From assembly GCF_900188165.1 (NCBI RefSeq), contig NZ_FZOS01000001.1:434001-498000 (forward strand): a stretch of DNA of 64,000 nucleotides, written 5' to 3'. A program made the translations under genes and the position numbers. Shown here piece by piece: positions 20,701 through 27,584 of this stretch. This stretch comes from Edaphosphingomonas laterariae. Its GTDB lineage: Bacteria > Pseudomonadota > Alphaproteobacteria > Sphingomonadales > Sphingomonadaceae. The stretch's first letter is position 1. Each line of letters opens with the position of its first letter. The notes under the pieces are model-generated. The model worked only from the letters and a program-made list of their open reading frames with translations, was not told the DNA's origin and made no database searches.

Positions 20701-21455
20701 CGTTGCGGCCCGTCGCCCGGCGCGATCCGGGCGGCCACGCCATCGATCATCGCGGCCGCCGCGGCGTTGATCGCCAAGCTTTCAAGATGAGGATCGGGAA
20801 ACGCAAGGCCGCCAGCCAGATAGGGCATGCGGCGGATCGCCGGCTGTTCCTGCTCCGCGCGCGCGGCCCGCTCCTCGCGGATCACGTCTTCGATCTTGGA
20901 ATGAAAAGAATCCACCCCGCACGAAGCCACGGCCAGCAGCAGATCGGGATCGAAGCGGCCGTCGATCCGCGCATCGCCCGCGACAAGATTGCGGCTGGCA
21001 CCGGCCATGTCGCCCAGCACCGGCACCCGGAAGGCGAAGCGGAAGTGGACCCAGCCGGCAGCGTCGGACTTTTTCTTCCTGGTGATCCGAACGAAGCTGC
21101 CCGTCGCACCGCATGTCTGGATCAGGCGCGAAAAGGCATGCCGCGTATTGCCGTCGTCGAAATCGAACGGACCGGCAAATGCGCGGTCGAGCAGCGGCGC
21201 GGAGGCCTGCGGCACCGTCCAGCCCGAAAGATCGGGCACGTCGATCCCGTGCTCGGGCTGGAATTGGAAGCCGGTGACGTCGCGAACCGTGGCCGCCCAG
21301 ATCGGGCCGCCCGCAGCGTCCGCGCCCTCTTCGGCCAAAGGCACGTCCTGCCAGCCTGCGCCGGTCCAGCGGCGCAGGACGATCTCGTCATCGGCTCTCG
21401 CCAGGCCGAAGGTGCCGGCCGGATCGAGCGCATAAAAAAGTAGGAAGGGTTCCAT
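14703..21455 (-). CDS. Giant protein of unknown function, 2250 aa, beta-helical-beta layout
   Basis: I do not recognise a family. Three zones are visible. Residues 1-1300 are mostly beta-rich, with repeated Trp/Gly/Asp loops and no signal peptide (start MEPFLLFYALDPAGTFG). Residues about 1300-1915 are long Ala/Leu/Arg helices compatible with coiled coils (for example ETDPARLATKLRKTLGQLER). Residues about 1950-2250 are alternating hydrophobic strands rich in Gly and Val (VVGWLGGGGYLEAEA, GSVTAWGFVTVGIGVRMAL) that end in a basic tail (RVSRFYTKRFSRAFTYKLT). This order recalls large secreted or structural proteins, but no export signal is present. It is the first gene of the two-gene operon. Chromosome-like composition gives no sign of recent transfer. 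Confidence 0.8.
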   Translation of the reverse strand: MEPFLLFYALDPAGTFGLARADDEIVLRRWTGAGWQDVPLAEEGADAAGGPIWAATVRDVTGFQFQPEHGIDVPDLSGWTVPQASAPLLDRAFAGPFDFDDGNTRHAFSRLIQTCGATGSFVRITRKKKSDAAGWVHFRFAFRVPVLGDMAGASRNLVAGDARIDGRFDPDLLLAVASCGVDSFHSKIEDVIREERAARAEQEQPAIRRMPYLAGGLAFPDPHLESLAINAAAAAMIDGVAARIAPGDGPQRAPKEWWPSKPDRWGSATQLADGFWWALEPTINGPDPTRKLTLARAISALGDFPLSPDQLDQQGQAVGRPVLAALTPVSPRAADTDPLAPMLGLLEELGLDVAEVAAPRADGVWSGSGAIPYHYLHARKPDDEPGYGGLEWRRWISLRCPSGGRATPALLRVRQGRREDGKPVQFDPASDVQSHTVWIEGLTDAQMLAFWSARVAAPLRGHVRDEEGRDGLSLLPDLIGPPASDAEVAHGGVWTLRVACGESWAGPVTFAGAQCQPAIAPDFVRAVTLFAADQAPGTLHHLSSGAPSAPPPKLRMELAALHFPTLRDHADEPLHVSAGTGGKAELVDGRIGWTVDRGTWTIATPHRIDLVSTATTGTARMLAVGGLDVTIDGMAAQSFAIHVEGAQGYSIDRWIPLHTASAKVGGQDESGVAIGRQPLIFADMLMASGELRLTDRRHSDGTGRVATLALAPDAGRAVDGKVDVVIVDPTPMSVAMVRAPRLAGPQTDQDVVSTWDRREGFWRLVWAGEGKLPESTLFLPPQGVAEAWERQADHLPPDQVLPGKRVPARLTPATRLTIESEERDRNPIAPWNLRRLLGEIVSDLPGARLKRIDRFEALYGLEAHDSSVDGVRLAEMGGWRGIAREPVRETGERFALWRAAIELGRTRLAVYDARSEGDMLARLDLPGIAYRLRPEGRYLDPLKPPGDPLPNDPLKPWWTEGAEGGLLGGALAGFEQLEMIVALTRDAERGTGEIEGMQLSALGAWTRPRARFNGGLTLIAADIQMGRAAEARFERKGRIGALHHRAKHVIVYRRTFLPGHQFAADQDKHLGRPIIRKVEEYIEIEQPLRSYPDRPDAAAIHGGPILGARFRTTRIPVDGGWATPLPGRAARYEGYSLPLWRADASPAIYPKPVVELLVAADPARSEPEPAARRVANPERLAFYTITTEYDGQGVAHDPSADVEQWPLVYGLDLLDRPLDDPLSRGPLTKGDFQNPADPGAMLPPAPLVAPGLERFTLRLEPGPLVNVAQARAAKPMLADLGTVTMMRARRVAAPTGGDPLGNLAKAPSAIAALEKLAVAAETDPARLATKLRKTLGQLERALPPEDMFAAACQWVHRPAEHLGELSGWLKQSVARLPTDTEWTSRRADLLRPLDEIEARLAGFRPFATAVRRMINPALADVRTGERALIARLDQELAMIVQATGAVETLLGDALGAWRGELRELRGKVAAPGSDLVALLVELRRGWTGEVSSRVAAVRAAIDGIAAAGDRIFADGRREAQRLCRILPQWAERIVSLINGEGPMSPGLAGRFASAIEDARRFERELAGLVVRIDALLLQVVGAGASQVLRLRQQLVAALDTALAAIDTDAGSGSPAAITSAAVASIREAMDEGHKRIVIAGAETLEAAQTAIDSALDAMLDELGGRIDPVIARPVALIATIRAALASGAPYPAQAIGALVADIAVVQAQLEAATTDLSQAAGLICDGIGARTEWMKALIAKGSGAIADIAQKVDQVAGDIARLRRLAAEAANALSATIVQFEQGIEDVIDGRFAIEQPQKLGEAAALNLLRAAGAPPIVEQLVFNRAAIAYHFEEKARQVLVTPVTAFADQADRALRGVGIALPTLGIADSLLSPAHGLIRGLRADADALLNEVRFTGQEVLKDFAGLKDLLPNLKLNGKLAEAIAITHDYDPRRNMAWMQAAIAYGPETQDLFRHNGFALVAERMRLSARARYERGLAGGERRSVKADIVSDWVLIIGGMEIVRIADAAIRHDGDRGTSFEIRPEKIVFPGAMKLLTDLVESFNGSGERPLTIELATDEHGMPVGLRSRYDLPPTVLSIGAATAFNVGIGVHLDLALRDEFEIRSVAYVGRKAKPFALVVGWLGGGGYLEAEAVHRPRSRRTDLAVTVSIGACAGAGFQLGPLRGDVLVYLGFEATYASRSGGARLNLTALIVISGSVTAWGFVTVGIGVRMALTYDGSKLRGHGTVSVSVRVSRFYTKRFSRAFTYKLT

Positions 21456-21682
21456 GGCCGCCCCCGCATGCGGCCACGCGGCCGATGGAGGCAGAACAAC
21501 CCGAATTCGCCACGACGAGAAGCCGACGACTGTTCCGTTTTCGAAGCAATCGCGCCAATCCGATCCGGATCGAACCGTTTATCGCGCGCAGAACCTGGTC
21601 GATGGGTCTTCTGGAGCGGTTACACGCACCGATAGAGTATCGATATATCCGCTATACTTCCCGCCCGGTCGTCATCCTTCGA
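21456..21682 (-). promoter_or_regulatory. Leader/promoter region of the giant-gene operon
   Basis: This 227-bp gap is the only upstream region of the 11-kb operon. It contains an AT-rich island at about 21632-21660, with the palindromic elements TATCGATA and GATATATC, in otherwise GC-rich DNA. I cannot assign a convincing -35/-10 pair, and the start codon lacks a clear Shine-Dalgarno sequence. The promoter assignment is by position. Confidence 0.35.
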
Positions 21683-22159
21683 TCAGGCAGGCGGGGTGAG
21701 CAGCGCCCGGGCTTCGGGCGATCCATCGAGCAGGCGGTTGACGCGCAGCACGACGCGCCAGCCATCCCCTGCCCGCCGCAGCGTCCAGCGATTGGCGGAA
21801 ACGCGCTCGGCATGGAAACCGCCATCGGCGTGGCGGAACAGGCAGGAATAGCCCGTCGCCACCGCCGCATCGCCATCGATCCGGATGTGCACGGGGCTCA
21901 GCATATGGGCAGCGCCCCCGGCGATCAGCCCCTGATGGACGGGGCCGTCGAACAGCGCGCGGATCGCGGCATGGCCGGTGCTCGCCCCGAAGCCGCCGAC
22001 ATCATAGACGCCGTCATCCGCCCACAAGGCGGTTGCCGCCGCGCTGTCGCAGGTGTCGACCGCCGGGCCATAGCCGGCGATGGCGTTGCGGATCGCCTCG
22101 CGATCCTCCAGCGCCTGCAGCCGTTCGGCCAGCGCGGCCAGTTGCCGTTCCACCGTCAT
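21683..22159 (-). CDS. SnoaL/NTF2-like protein
   Basis: A 158-aa cytoplasmic protein with the NTF2-like pattern of the SnoaL group: an N-terminal helix pair (LEDREAIRNAIAGYGPAVDT), then DSAAATALWADDGVYDVGG, then HMLSPVHIRIDGDAAVATGYS and RWTLRRAGDGWRVVLRVNR. Such domains form cone-shaped pockets used by small hydratases, isomerases, dioxygenase beta subunits or binding proteins. It lies 59 bp downstream of a Rieske oxygenase gene on the same strand, so it may act on the same aromatic or steroid-like substrate. It could serve as a beta-subunit-like partner, but ring-hydroxylase beta subunits are usually longer. Confidence 0.8.
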   Translation of the reverse strand: MTVERQLAALAERLQALEDREAIRNAIAGYGPAVDTCDSAAATALWADDGVYDVGGFGASTGHAAIRALFDGPVHQGLIAGGAAHMLSPVHIRIDGDAAVATGYSCLFRHADGGFHAERVSANRWTLRRAGDGWRVVLRVNRLLDGSPEARALLTPPA

Positions 22160-22218
22160 CGCATCATCGCTCCCGCCGGCCGCCGCCGCGCAGATGGCGG
22201 CCGGCGGGATGGATCATG

Positions 22219-23301
22219 TCAGGCCGCGATCGGATCGGGCCGCTTTTCACCAAAGGTGATGACGGTGCCGTCGATCCGCTTGTGGGTGGCAGCAGCCTCC
22301 TCGCGCGGGTTGTAGAACTGGCGATACCAGAGGCGCACCTTGCCATAGGGGCCATCCGCCGGAATCTGCATCGGGTTGATGCTGGCTTCCTTGTTCGCCC
22401 AGATTTCCACGTCCTGCGCCAGCGCATCGCGGCTCGCCACCTGGAAGGCGCGCGCCATTTCCAGGTCCTCGGCCGAAGGATCGGCCTTGGGCAGCTTGAC
22501 CATCAACGCGTGCCACAGCCGCACCGTGCCATCTTCGACCGGCGTGTGCGCGATCAGCATGTGCGACGGGAAGGCGCCATGCATTTCGGACTGGAGGATG
22601 CCCGGCCCTTCATACCAGGTGTCGAGCGACAGCACCGGCGAGCTGGCATCCGTCAGCGTACGGTGGCCGGCGTCGAAACGCTGGATGATCTTGGTGCCAT
22701 CGAACACATTGTCGAAATACTGGCAGTCGAGGCTGCCGTGGATCGGCGACATATGGCCGTAATCCGCCATGTTATCGACGATCTCGATCTGATGGATGGG
22801 CAGCGTGCCGAAATCGTCGATCACCCAGCGGACCCAGCCTTCATCCTGCTTGTCCCACGCGGCGAAGGCCGGCAGTTCGTGGTCGGGCTGGCCGCCTTCG
22901 GGATCGTGCCACATCCAGATGATGCCCGCACGCTCGATCACCGGATAGGTCTTCAGGCAGGCCGACTTGGGGATGAAGTTGGGCGAATAGGGAATGTCGT
23001 CGCACTTGCCGTCTTCGCCGAAACGCCAGCCGTGGAAGGGGCAGCGGATCGATTCGCCCTGCACCTGTTCGCCATCGCGCACAACATAGGAGGTGCTGTT
23101 CTTGCCGAGATGCGCGCCCATGTGCGGGCAATAGGCATGGACGAGGTGCGGCTTGCCGCTCTGCCCACGGTAGAAAACCATGTCCTTGCCGAAGAAGTGC
23201 AAAGTCGTCGGCTTGGCCTCCAGCGTCGCCGCGTCGCCAAGCATGAACCAGCCCCGCGGAAATGCGAAAGCCCCGAGTTTATATTCCTGCGCACCGGCCA
23301 T
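22219..23301 (-). CDS. Rieske [2Fe-2S] oxygenase, terminal (alpha) subunit
   Basis: A 360-aa protein beginning MAGAQEYKLG, with GGAGAG upstream of 23301; an in-frame extension to 23433 is unsupported. The Rieske centre is Cys58-His60 (CPHMGAHLG) and Cys87-His90 (CPFHGWRF). The mononuclear iron site is N177-x2-D180-x2-H183-x4-H188 (NMADYGHMSPIHG). Such enzymes hydroxylate or demethylate aromatic or steroid rings using electrons from a separate reductase, which is not found nearby. The single-alpha-subunit form with a short SPIHGS motif resembles the 3-ketosteroid 9-alpha-hydroxylase/Rieske monooxygenase branch, but the substrate is not determinable. A LysR regulator is divergent. Confidence 0.88.
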   Translation of the reverse strand: MAGAQEYKLGAFAFPRGWFMLGDAATLEAKPTTLHFFGKDMVFYRGQSGKPHLVHAYCPHMGAHLGKNSTSYVVRDGEQVQGESIRCPFHGWRFGEDGKCDDIPYSPNFIPKSACLKTYPVIERAGIIWMWHDPEGGQPDHELPAFAAWDKQDEGWVRWVIDDFGTLPIHQIEIVDNMADYGHMSPIHGSLDCQYFDNVFDGTKIIQRFDAGHRTLTDASSPVLSLDTWYEGPGILQSEMHGAFPSHMLIAHTPVEDGTVRLWHALMVKLPKADPSAEDLEMARAFQVASRDALAQDVEIWANKEASINPMQIPADGPYGKVRLWYRQFYNPREEAAATHKRIDGTVITFGEKRPDPIAA

Positions 23302-23391
23302 TTGCCGCTCTCCATTCGCGAAATTTAGAGTTTGGAGAAGAAGTGCCGCCCCCGCCCCTGTAGAGCAAGCCCGCATACCGCCCACCTGATA

Positions 23392-23405
23392 GTGCATTTT
23401 TGCAC
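23392..23405. promoter_or_regulatory. Inverted repeat, candidate LysR operator
   Basis: GTGCA-TTTT-TGCAC is a perfect 5-bp dyad in the 139-bp gap between the divergent Rieske oxygenase and LysR genes. It is 36 bp before the LysR ATG. Size and position fit a LysR-type site. Confidence 0.55.
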
Positions 23406-23440
23406 ATGACGGCACCGCGCCCGTCTGCGACAATCAACGG

Positions 23441-24316
23441 ATGATCGACTGGGACAATCTCCGCGTCTTCCTCGCCGCCGTGCATTCCGGCAATTACACG
23501 GCCGCCGCCAAGCGGTTGCGGATCGACCGCACCACCGTCGGCCGCAAGCTCGATCGCCTCGAACAGCAACTGGGCGTCCGCTTGTTCGCGCAGAGCGAGG
23601 AAGGCTATCATCCCACTGTCGCAGGGCGGCGTGCGCTGGAAGTGGCGGACCAGATGGAACAGCTGGTCGACGGGCTGGCCGCCGAACTGGGCAGCCCCGC
23701 GGGCACGCAAGCCGGGCGGCTGCGCATCGCGGTCGCCGCCGAACTGGGCGCGGAGCTGATGGCGGACCTCGCCGCCTTCGCCGCCAGCCAGTCCCCCCCG
23801 GTGCAGATCACGATCCGTTCGACCGCCGATCCCGCCGAACATGTGGTGCAGCGCAAGAGCGACATCGGCCTGTGCCTGGTCGATCACCGCCCCGATCATC
23901 TGCGCGGCCGGCGCATCGCGCGGCTGGATCAGGCGGCCTATGCAACGCGGGCCTCGGTGGAGCGCCATGGCGCGGACCCGCGCGCGCAGGCGTGGATCCG
24001 CTGTTCGGGCTGGTCGCAATTGCCGACGATGCGGCGCTGGGATGCCACGTTGCGCGACGATGTGCGCGTCGCCGCTTATGTGGATAGCTGGCCCGCGCTG
24101 CTGAGCACGGTGGAGCTGGACGTCGGGGCCGCGTTCCTGTGGACCTTCGTCGCCGATCGCCGGGCCGATCTGGTGCAGCTGGCGCCGCCCGACGCGTCCC
24201 TCGGCGTCGACCTGTGGGCGCTGGTGCGCGACGACGTGCCGATGGACCGCCCCACCCGCGCCTTCATGGACGACATGACCGTCCGGCTCGCCGCGCGGAT
24301 CGGGCAGGCGGCATAG
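23441..24316 (+). CDS. LysR-family transcriptional regulator
   Basis: A 291-aa regulator. The N-terminal winged HTH (DNLRVFLAAVHSGNYTAAAKRLRIDRTTVGRKLDRLEQQLGV, here only summarised as the LysR signature over residues 5-46) is followed by a LysR effector-binding domain beginning GRLRIAVAAELG near residue 90. It is transcribed away from the Rieske oxygenase/SnoaL operon, the classic layout for a LysR activator of the divergent catabolic genes. A 5-bp dyad at 23392-23405 is a candidate binding site. The ribosome site is weak. Confidence 0.88.
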   Translation: MIDWDNLRVFLAAVHSGNYTAAAKRLRIDRTTVGRKLDRLEQQLGVRLFAQSEEGYHPTVAGRRALEVADQMEQLVDGLAAELGSPAGTQAGRLRIAVAAELGAELMADLAAFAASQSPPVQITIRSTADPAEHVVQRKSDIGLCLVDHRPDHLRGRRIARLDQAAYATRASVERHGADPRAQAWIRCSGWSQLPTMRRWDATLRDDVRVAAYVDSWPALLSTVELDVGAAFLWTFVADRRADLVQLAPPDASLGVDLWALVRDDVPMDRPTRAFMDDMTVRLAARIGQAA

Positions 24317-24340
24317 ACCGCCCGGCCACACCGCGCCCTT

Positions 24341-26383
24341 TCAGCCTTTGCCCTTCGCGCCCGCCTCGCCCCGGCGCTGGACGATGTCCTGCGCCAGCTT
24401 GGCGGCCACCTCGGCCAAATGATCGAAGCGCGCCTGATAGCAGGCAAGCCCCTGGCTCAATGAGCGCAGTTCGCCCTCAAGACCGTGCAGCTCCGCCTCG
24501 GGCAGCATCACCTCCACCAGATCCCAGCGCGACCAGCCATCCTGCGGCGTCATGCCCAGCATCTGCCCCCGCCGGCTCGCCACCGCCGAACTGACGCGCG
24601 ATGTGGCGCTGCCCGGCGTCTGGATCGTCACATGCGCCATGGGTTCGAGAAGATAGGGCGCCGCTGCCGCCAGTGCCTCCGCCACGGCCAGCCGGCCGGC
24701 GGTGCGGAAGGCGAGTTCCGAACTGTCGACGCTGTGGAATGCGCCGTCGACCAAAGTCACCGCCACGTCGACCACCGGAAAACCCAGCGGCCCCTTGGCG
24801 ATGGCATCGCGCGCGCCCTGTTCGACCGCAGGAATCCACTGCTTGGGCACCGCGCCGCCGGTGATCCGGTCTTCGAAGCGGAAACCTTCGCCGCGTTCGA
24901 GCGGCCGGATTTCCACGGTGACATCGCCGAACTGGCCATGCCCGCCCGACTGCTTCTTGTGGCGCCCGCGCTGGCTGGCCGGCTTGCGGATCGATTCCTT
25001 ATAGGCCACGCCGCGCCGCCCGACCGTGACGGGGACGCCATAACGCCGCCTGAGCCGTTCGATCGCGACCGCCAGATGCTCGTCATTGATGCCGTGGAGC
25101 AAGGTTTCGTGCGATTCCTCGTCCTGCCCCCAGCGCAGGCCAGGGTCCTCCTCAGCCAGCCGGTTGAGCGCGGTCGACAGCCGCACCTCGTCCTTCTGGT
25201 TCTCGGCCGCGACGGCGAAGGCGCAATTGGCCACCACCGGCTCACCCGCCAGCCCCGTGCCCTTCGCCTTGCCGTTCACCCCCGCCAGATCGCCGGCGCG
25301 AAGCCCGTCGACCTTGGCGATACCGACGACATCGCCGGTTTCCGCCCGCGCGACCTTGACGGTGGCGCCGCCCTGCACGGCGAACAATGCGCCCGCCCGC
25401 GCCGGTCCATCCGGCCCGGACAATTCGGCGCCCTCGCCCAGCGGCGCGCCGAACACGCGCGCGATCGCCAGCCGGCCGACCGTGCTGCCATGGCTGATCT
25501 TGAGCACCTGCACCGCCGGGCCCTCGATCCCGATCCGCGCCGCCGTATCGGCCGGCGACGGCGTATCGTGGCGCAGCATCTTGAGCAGGCGGCGGATGCC
25601 ATGGCCGTTCTGGGCCGATCCGAACAGCACCGGCACAACAAGGCCGCTCTTCGTTTCGCTCGCCAGATCACCGAAAACGAGGTCCAGGCCCGGCATCTCG
25701 TCCGACAATAATTGTTCGAGCAGCGTGTCGTCATGGTCGGCAAGCTGTTCGAGCATCACGGTGCGCGCCGCCGCCTCTTCCGCGCGCAGACTGTCGTCGA
25801 TCGGAACCTGTTCGGACGGCTTGCCCGCGCGATAGTGAAAGGCGCGTTCGAGCGCGAGATCGACGAAGCCGGTGACATGATCGCCATCGCGGATCGGAAT
25901 CTGCCGGGCGACAAGCGCCGCCGCGCTCATCGGCTTCAGCGCCTCAAGCAGATCGGCGATGCTGCCCCGTGCCTGATCGATCTTGTTGACGAACAGGGCA
26001 TGGGGCAGCCCCATCGCCTCCAGCCGCCGCAAGGTGGGCTCCACCAGGGGCGCGCGCGCCGGATCGGGATCGACGACGACCAGCGCGAGATCCGCTGCGG
26101 CCACGGCATGCGCCGCATCGGGCGCGAACCCGGCCGAACCCGGCGCGTCGATCAGCACGAAGCGATCGCCCTGCCAGTCGAAATGCATGAGGTTGAGTTC
26201 GGTCGAGCCGCCACGTGATCGCGCCTCGGCGCTGGCATCGCCGACGCTGGTGCCCGCCGCCACCGCGCCCTGCCGGTCGATCGCGCCCGCCGCGAACAGC
26301 AGCGACTCGGCGAGACTCGTCTTGCCCGCGCCCGTCGATCCGACGAGCGCGATTGCCCTTATACCTTTGCCAATTCCCGTCAT
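24341..26383 (-). CDS. EF-G-like translational GTPase
   Basis: A 680-aa protein; the start at 26383 has GGAGGG upstream. G1 is GSTGAGKT (residues 15-22), G3 DAPGSAGF and G4 NKID. Then come EF-G domain II (LKISHGSTVGRLAIARVFG), domain IV (GGHGQFGDVTVEIRPLERGEGFRFED) and domain V (EPMAHVTIQTPGSATSRVSSAVASRRGQM-type strand order). It is shorter than canonical FusA (about 690-700 aa) and diverges at the switch regions. It therefore belongs to the EF-G-like paralogues rather than the housekeeping factor; the standard rps12-rps7-fusA-tuf context is absent. The role is unknown, possibly ribosome rescue or recycling. It is convergent with the LysR gene. Confidence 0.85.
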   Translation of the reverse strand: MTGIGKGIRAIALVGSTGAGKTSLAESLLFAAGAIDRQGAVAAGTSVGDASAEARSRGGSTELNLMHFDWQGDRFVLIDAPGSAGFAPDAAHAVAAADLALVVVDPDPARAPLVEPTLRRLEAMGLPHALFVNKIDQARGSIADLLEALKPMSAAALVARQIPIRDGDHVTGFVDLALERAFHYRAGKPSEQVPIDDSLRAEEAAARTVMLEQLADHDDTLLEQLLSDEMPGLDLVFGDLASETKSGLVVPVLFGSAQNGHGIRRLLKMLRHDTPSPADTAARIGIEGPAVQVLKISHGSTVGRLAIARVFGAPLGEGAELSGPDGPARAGALFAVQGGATVKVARAETGDVVGIAKVDGLRAGDLAGVNGKAKGTGLAGEPVVANCAFAVAAENQKDEVRLSTALNRLAEEDPGLRWGQDEESHETLLHGINDEHLAVAIERLRRRYGVPVTVGRRGVAYKESIRKPASQRGRHKKQSGGHGQFGDVTVEIRPLERGEGFRFEDRITGGAVPKQWIPAVEQGARDAIAKGPLGFPVVDVAVTLVDGAFHSVDSSELAFRTAGRLAVAEALAAAAPYLLEPMAHVTIQTPGSATSRVSSAVASRRGQMLGMTPQDGWSRWDLVEVMLPEAELHGLEGELRSLSQGLACYQARFDHLAEVAAKLAQDIVQRRGEAGAKGKG

Positions 26384-26546
26384 CCTGCCCTCCTCCTGCC
26401 GACCTGTTTTCCGGTCACAGCGGTGCAATCGGGACCAAGGAACGTCGCGCCATCCGCGCGCCAGCGCAAGCCCCCCTTAAGGCGATCACCCGCCAGGAAC
26501 GGGGCACCCGCGCGGCGGCGGCGGCAATATCGGCATCGAAACCGGC

Positions 26547-26574
26547 TTGTCGGCTGGCGAAGCTACTGTATCCT
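26547..26574 (+). promoter_or_regulatory. Candidate promoter of nap operon
   Basis: TTGTCG (26547-26552) and TATCCT (26569-26574) are separated by 16 bp and lie 38 bp before the napE start. The match to sigma-70 consensus is modest. No clear FNR box (TTGAT-N4-ATCAA) was seen in the 228-bp leader. Confidence 0.3.
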
Positions 26575-26611
26575 GTTGGCTTCACGGCAACGCATCCAGG
26601 GAGCGGTCCGA

Positions 26612-26773
26612 TTGGAACAGCACAGCCATCCACCGCGGAAACGTACGGAGCTGCAGCTCTTTCTGTTTCTGACGATCATATTGTTCCCGATCCTGGCGGT
26701 CGGGCTTGTCGCAACCTACGGCTTCATTGTCTGGATGTGGCAATTGGTTGCCGGACCACCGTCGGTTTACTGA
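26612..26773 (+). CDS. napE: NapE, small membrane subunit of periplasmic nitrate reductase operon
   Basis: A 53-aa protein from a TTG at 26612 (AGGGAG lies eight bases upstream). The pattern is typical NapE: a charged N-terminus (PRKRTELQLF), one membrane span (LFLTIILFPILAVGLVATYG) and the family ending FIVWMWQLVAGPPS. NapE has no defined enzymatic role; it sits in the inner membrane and is encoded first in many nap operons. napF begins two bases after its stop. An in-frame extension upstream is Arg-rich and unlike the family. Confidence 0.85.
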   Translation: MEQHSHPPRKRTELQLFLFLTIILFPILAVGLVATYGFIVWMWQLVAGPPSVY

Positions 26774-26775
26774 TC

Positions 26776-27300
26776 GTGCCCGCCCCCGATCTTGCCCGGC
26801 GCGCTTTCCTGATGGGGCGGATGCAGGCAGAACCGCCGCCGCTGCGGCCGCCATGGGCGCTGGGCGAAGCCGCTTTCCTCACCACCTGCACCGGCTGCGG
26901 CGATTGCGTGAAAGCCTGCCCGGCAGACGTGCTGGTGGCCGGCGACGGCGGTTATCCCGCCTTCGATCCGGCACTCGGCGAATGCCTATTCTGCGAGGCC
27001 TGCGCCGACGCCTGCGAGCCCCGCGCGCTGGACAAGGCTGAAAGCCCCGCCCCCTGGCCGTATCGCGCCGTGATCGGCGATGCCTGCCTTGCCCGCCGGG
27101 GCGTCGTCTGCCTCAGTTGCCGCGACGCCTGCGGCGAAATGGCGATCCGCTTTCCCCCGGCGCGGGGCGTATCGCTCCCCGAACTCGATGCCGATCGCTG
27201 CACCGGCTGCGGCGCCTGCGTCGGCACCTGCCCGGTTTCCGCTATCGCGATCTCCTCCCCCGTCCCCGCCCCCACGATGCCGGGAGCCACCCTTGGCTGA
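26776..27300 (+). CDS. napF: NapF, iron-sulfur protein for NapA maturation
   Basis: A 174-aa cytoplasmic protein from a GTG at 26776, two bases after napE. Four cysteine clusters are visible: C38/41/44/48 (CTGCGDCVKACP), C70/73/76/80 (CLFCEACADACE), C104/112/115/119 (with CLSCRDACG) and C142/145/148/152 (CTGCGACVGTCP). In characterised systems NapF interacts with NapA in the cytoplasm and helps load its [4Fe-4S] cluster before Tat export. The third cluster has Gly where Pro usually follows the last Cys. Its stop overlaps the napD start by eight bases. Confidence 0.93.
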   Translation: MPAPDLARRAFLMGRMQAEPPPLRPPWALGEAAFLTTCTGCGDCVKACPADVLVAGDGGYPAFDPALGECLFCEACADACEPRALDKAESPAPWPYRAVIGDACLARRGVVCLSCRDACGEMAIRFPPARGVSLPELDADRCTGCGACVGTCPVSAIAISSPVPAPTMPGATLG

Positions 27301-27568
27301 CGAGATCCACATCGCCAGCTTCATCGTCCATCACCGTCCCGAGGCGCTGGCCGCGCTCGAGGCGCTGGCGGCGGACCGCATCGGGCTGGAAATCGCGCTA
27401 CGTGACGAAGGCCGCGCCATCCTGCTGCACGAATGCGGCGATCCGCGCGACCTGCTCGATTGCATGGATGCCGCCCAGGCCATTGCCGGCGTGATCAGCA
27501 CGAACCTTGTCTACCACCATGCCGAACCGCGCGGCGCGCTGGACGACCTCCGCACGCCATCGCCATGA
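27293..27568 (+). CDS. napD: NapD, chaperone binding the NapA Tat signal
   Basis: A 91-aa protein starting at a TTG (27293), with GGGAG eight bases upstream and overlapping the end of napF. The ferredoxin-like fold pattern of NapD is present: [20 protein letters not shown], a middle strand AILLHECGD, then [23 protein letters not shown]. NapD binds the twin-arginine signal peptide of NapA and holds back export until cofactor insertion. Because its start is TTG inside napF, it is easily missed or called too long. Confidence 0.9.
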   Translation: MADEIHIASFIVHHRPEALAALEALAADRIGLEIALRDEGRAILLHECGDPRDLLDCMDAAQAIAGVISTNLVYHHAEPRGALDDLRTPSP

Positions 27569-27584
27569 TCCCAGGGAGGCCGCA

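Noticed and set aside
10382-21455. Assigning the giant pair to Tc toxins, RHS, T6SS or phage tail modules
   Set aside because: No RHS repeats, no VgrG/PAAR/tail-fibre motifs, no neighbouring structural or lysis genes. The resemblance is only in size.
26384-26611. FNR or NarP-type site before napE
   Set aside because: No good TTGAT-N4-ATCAA or matching heptamer dyad found by eye.
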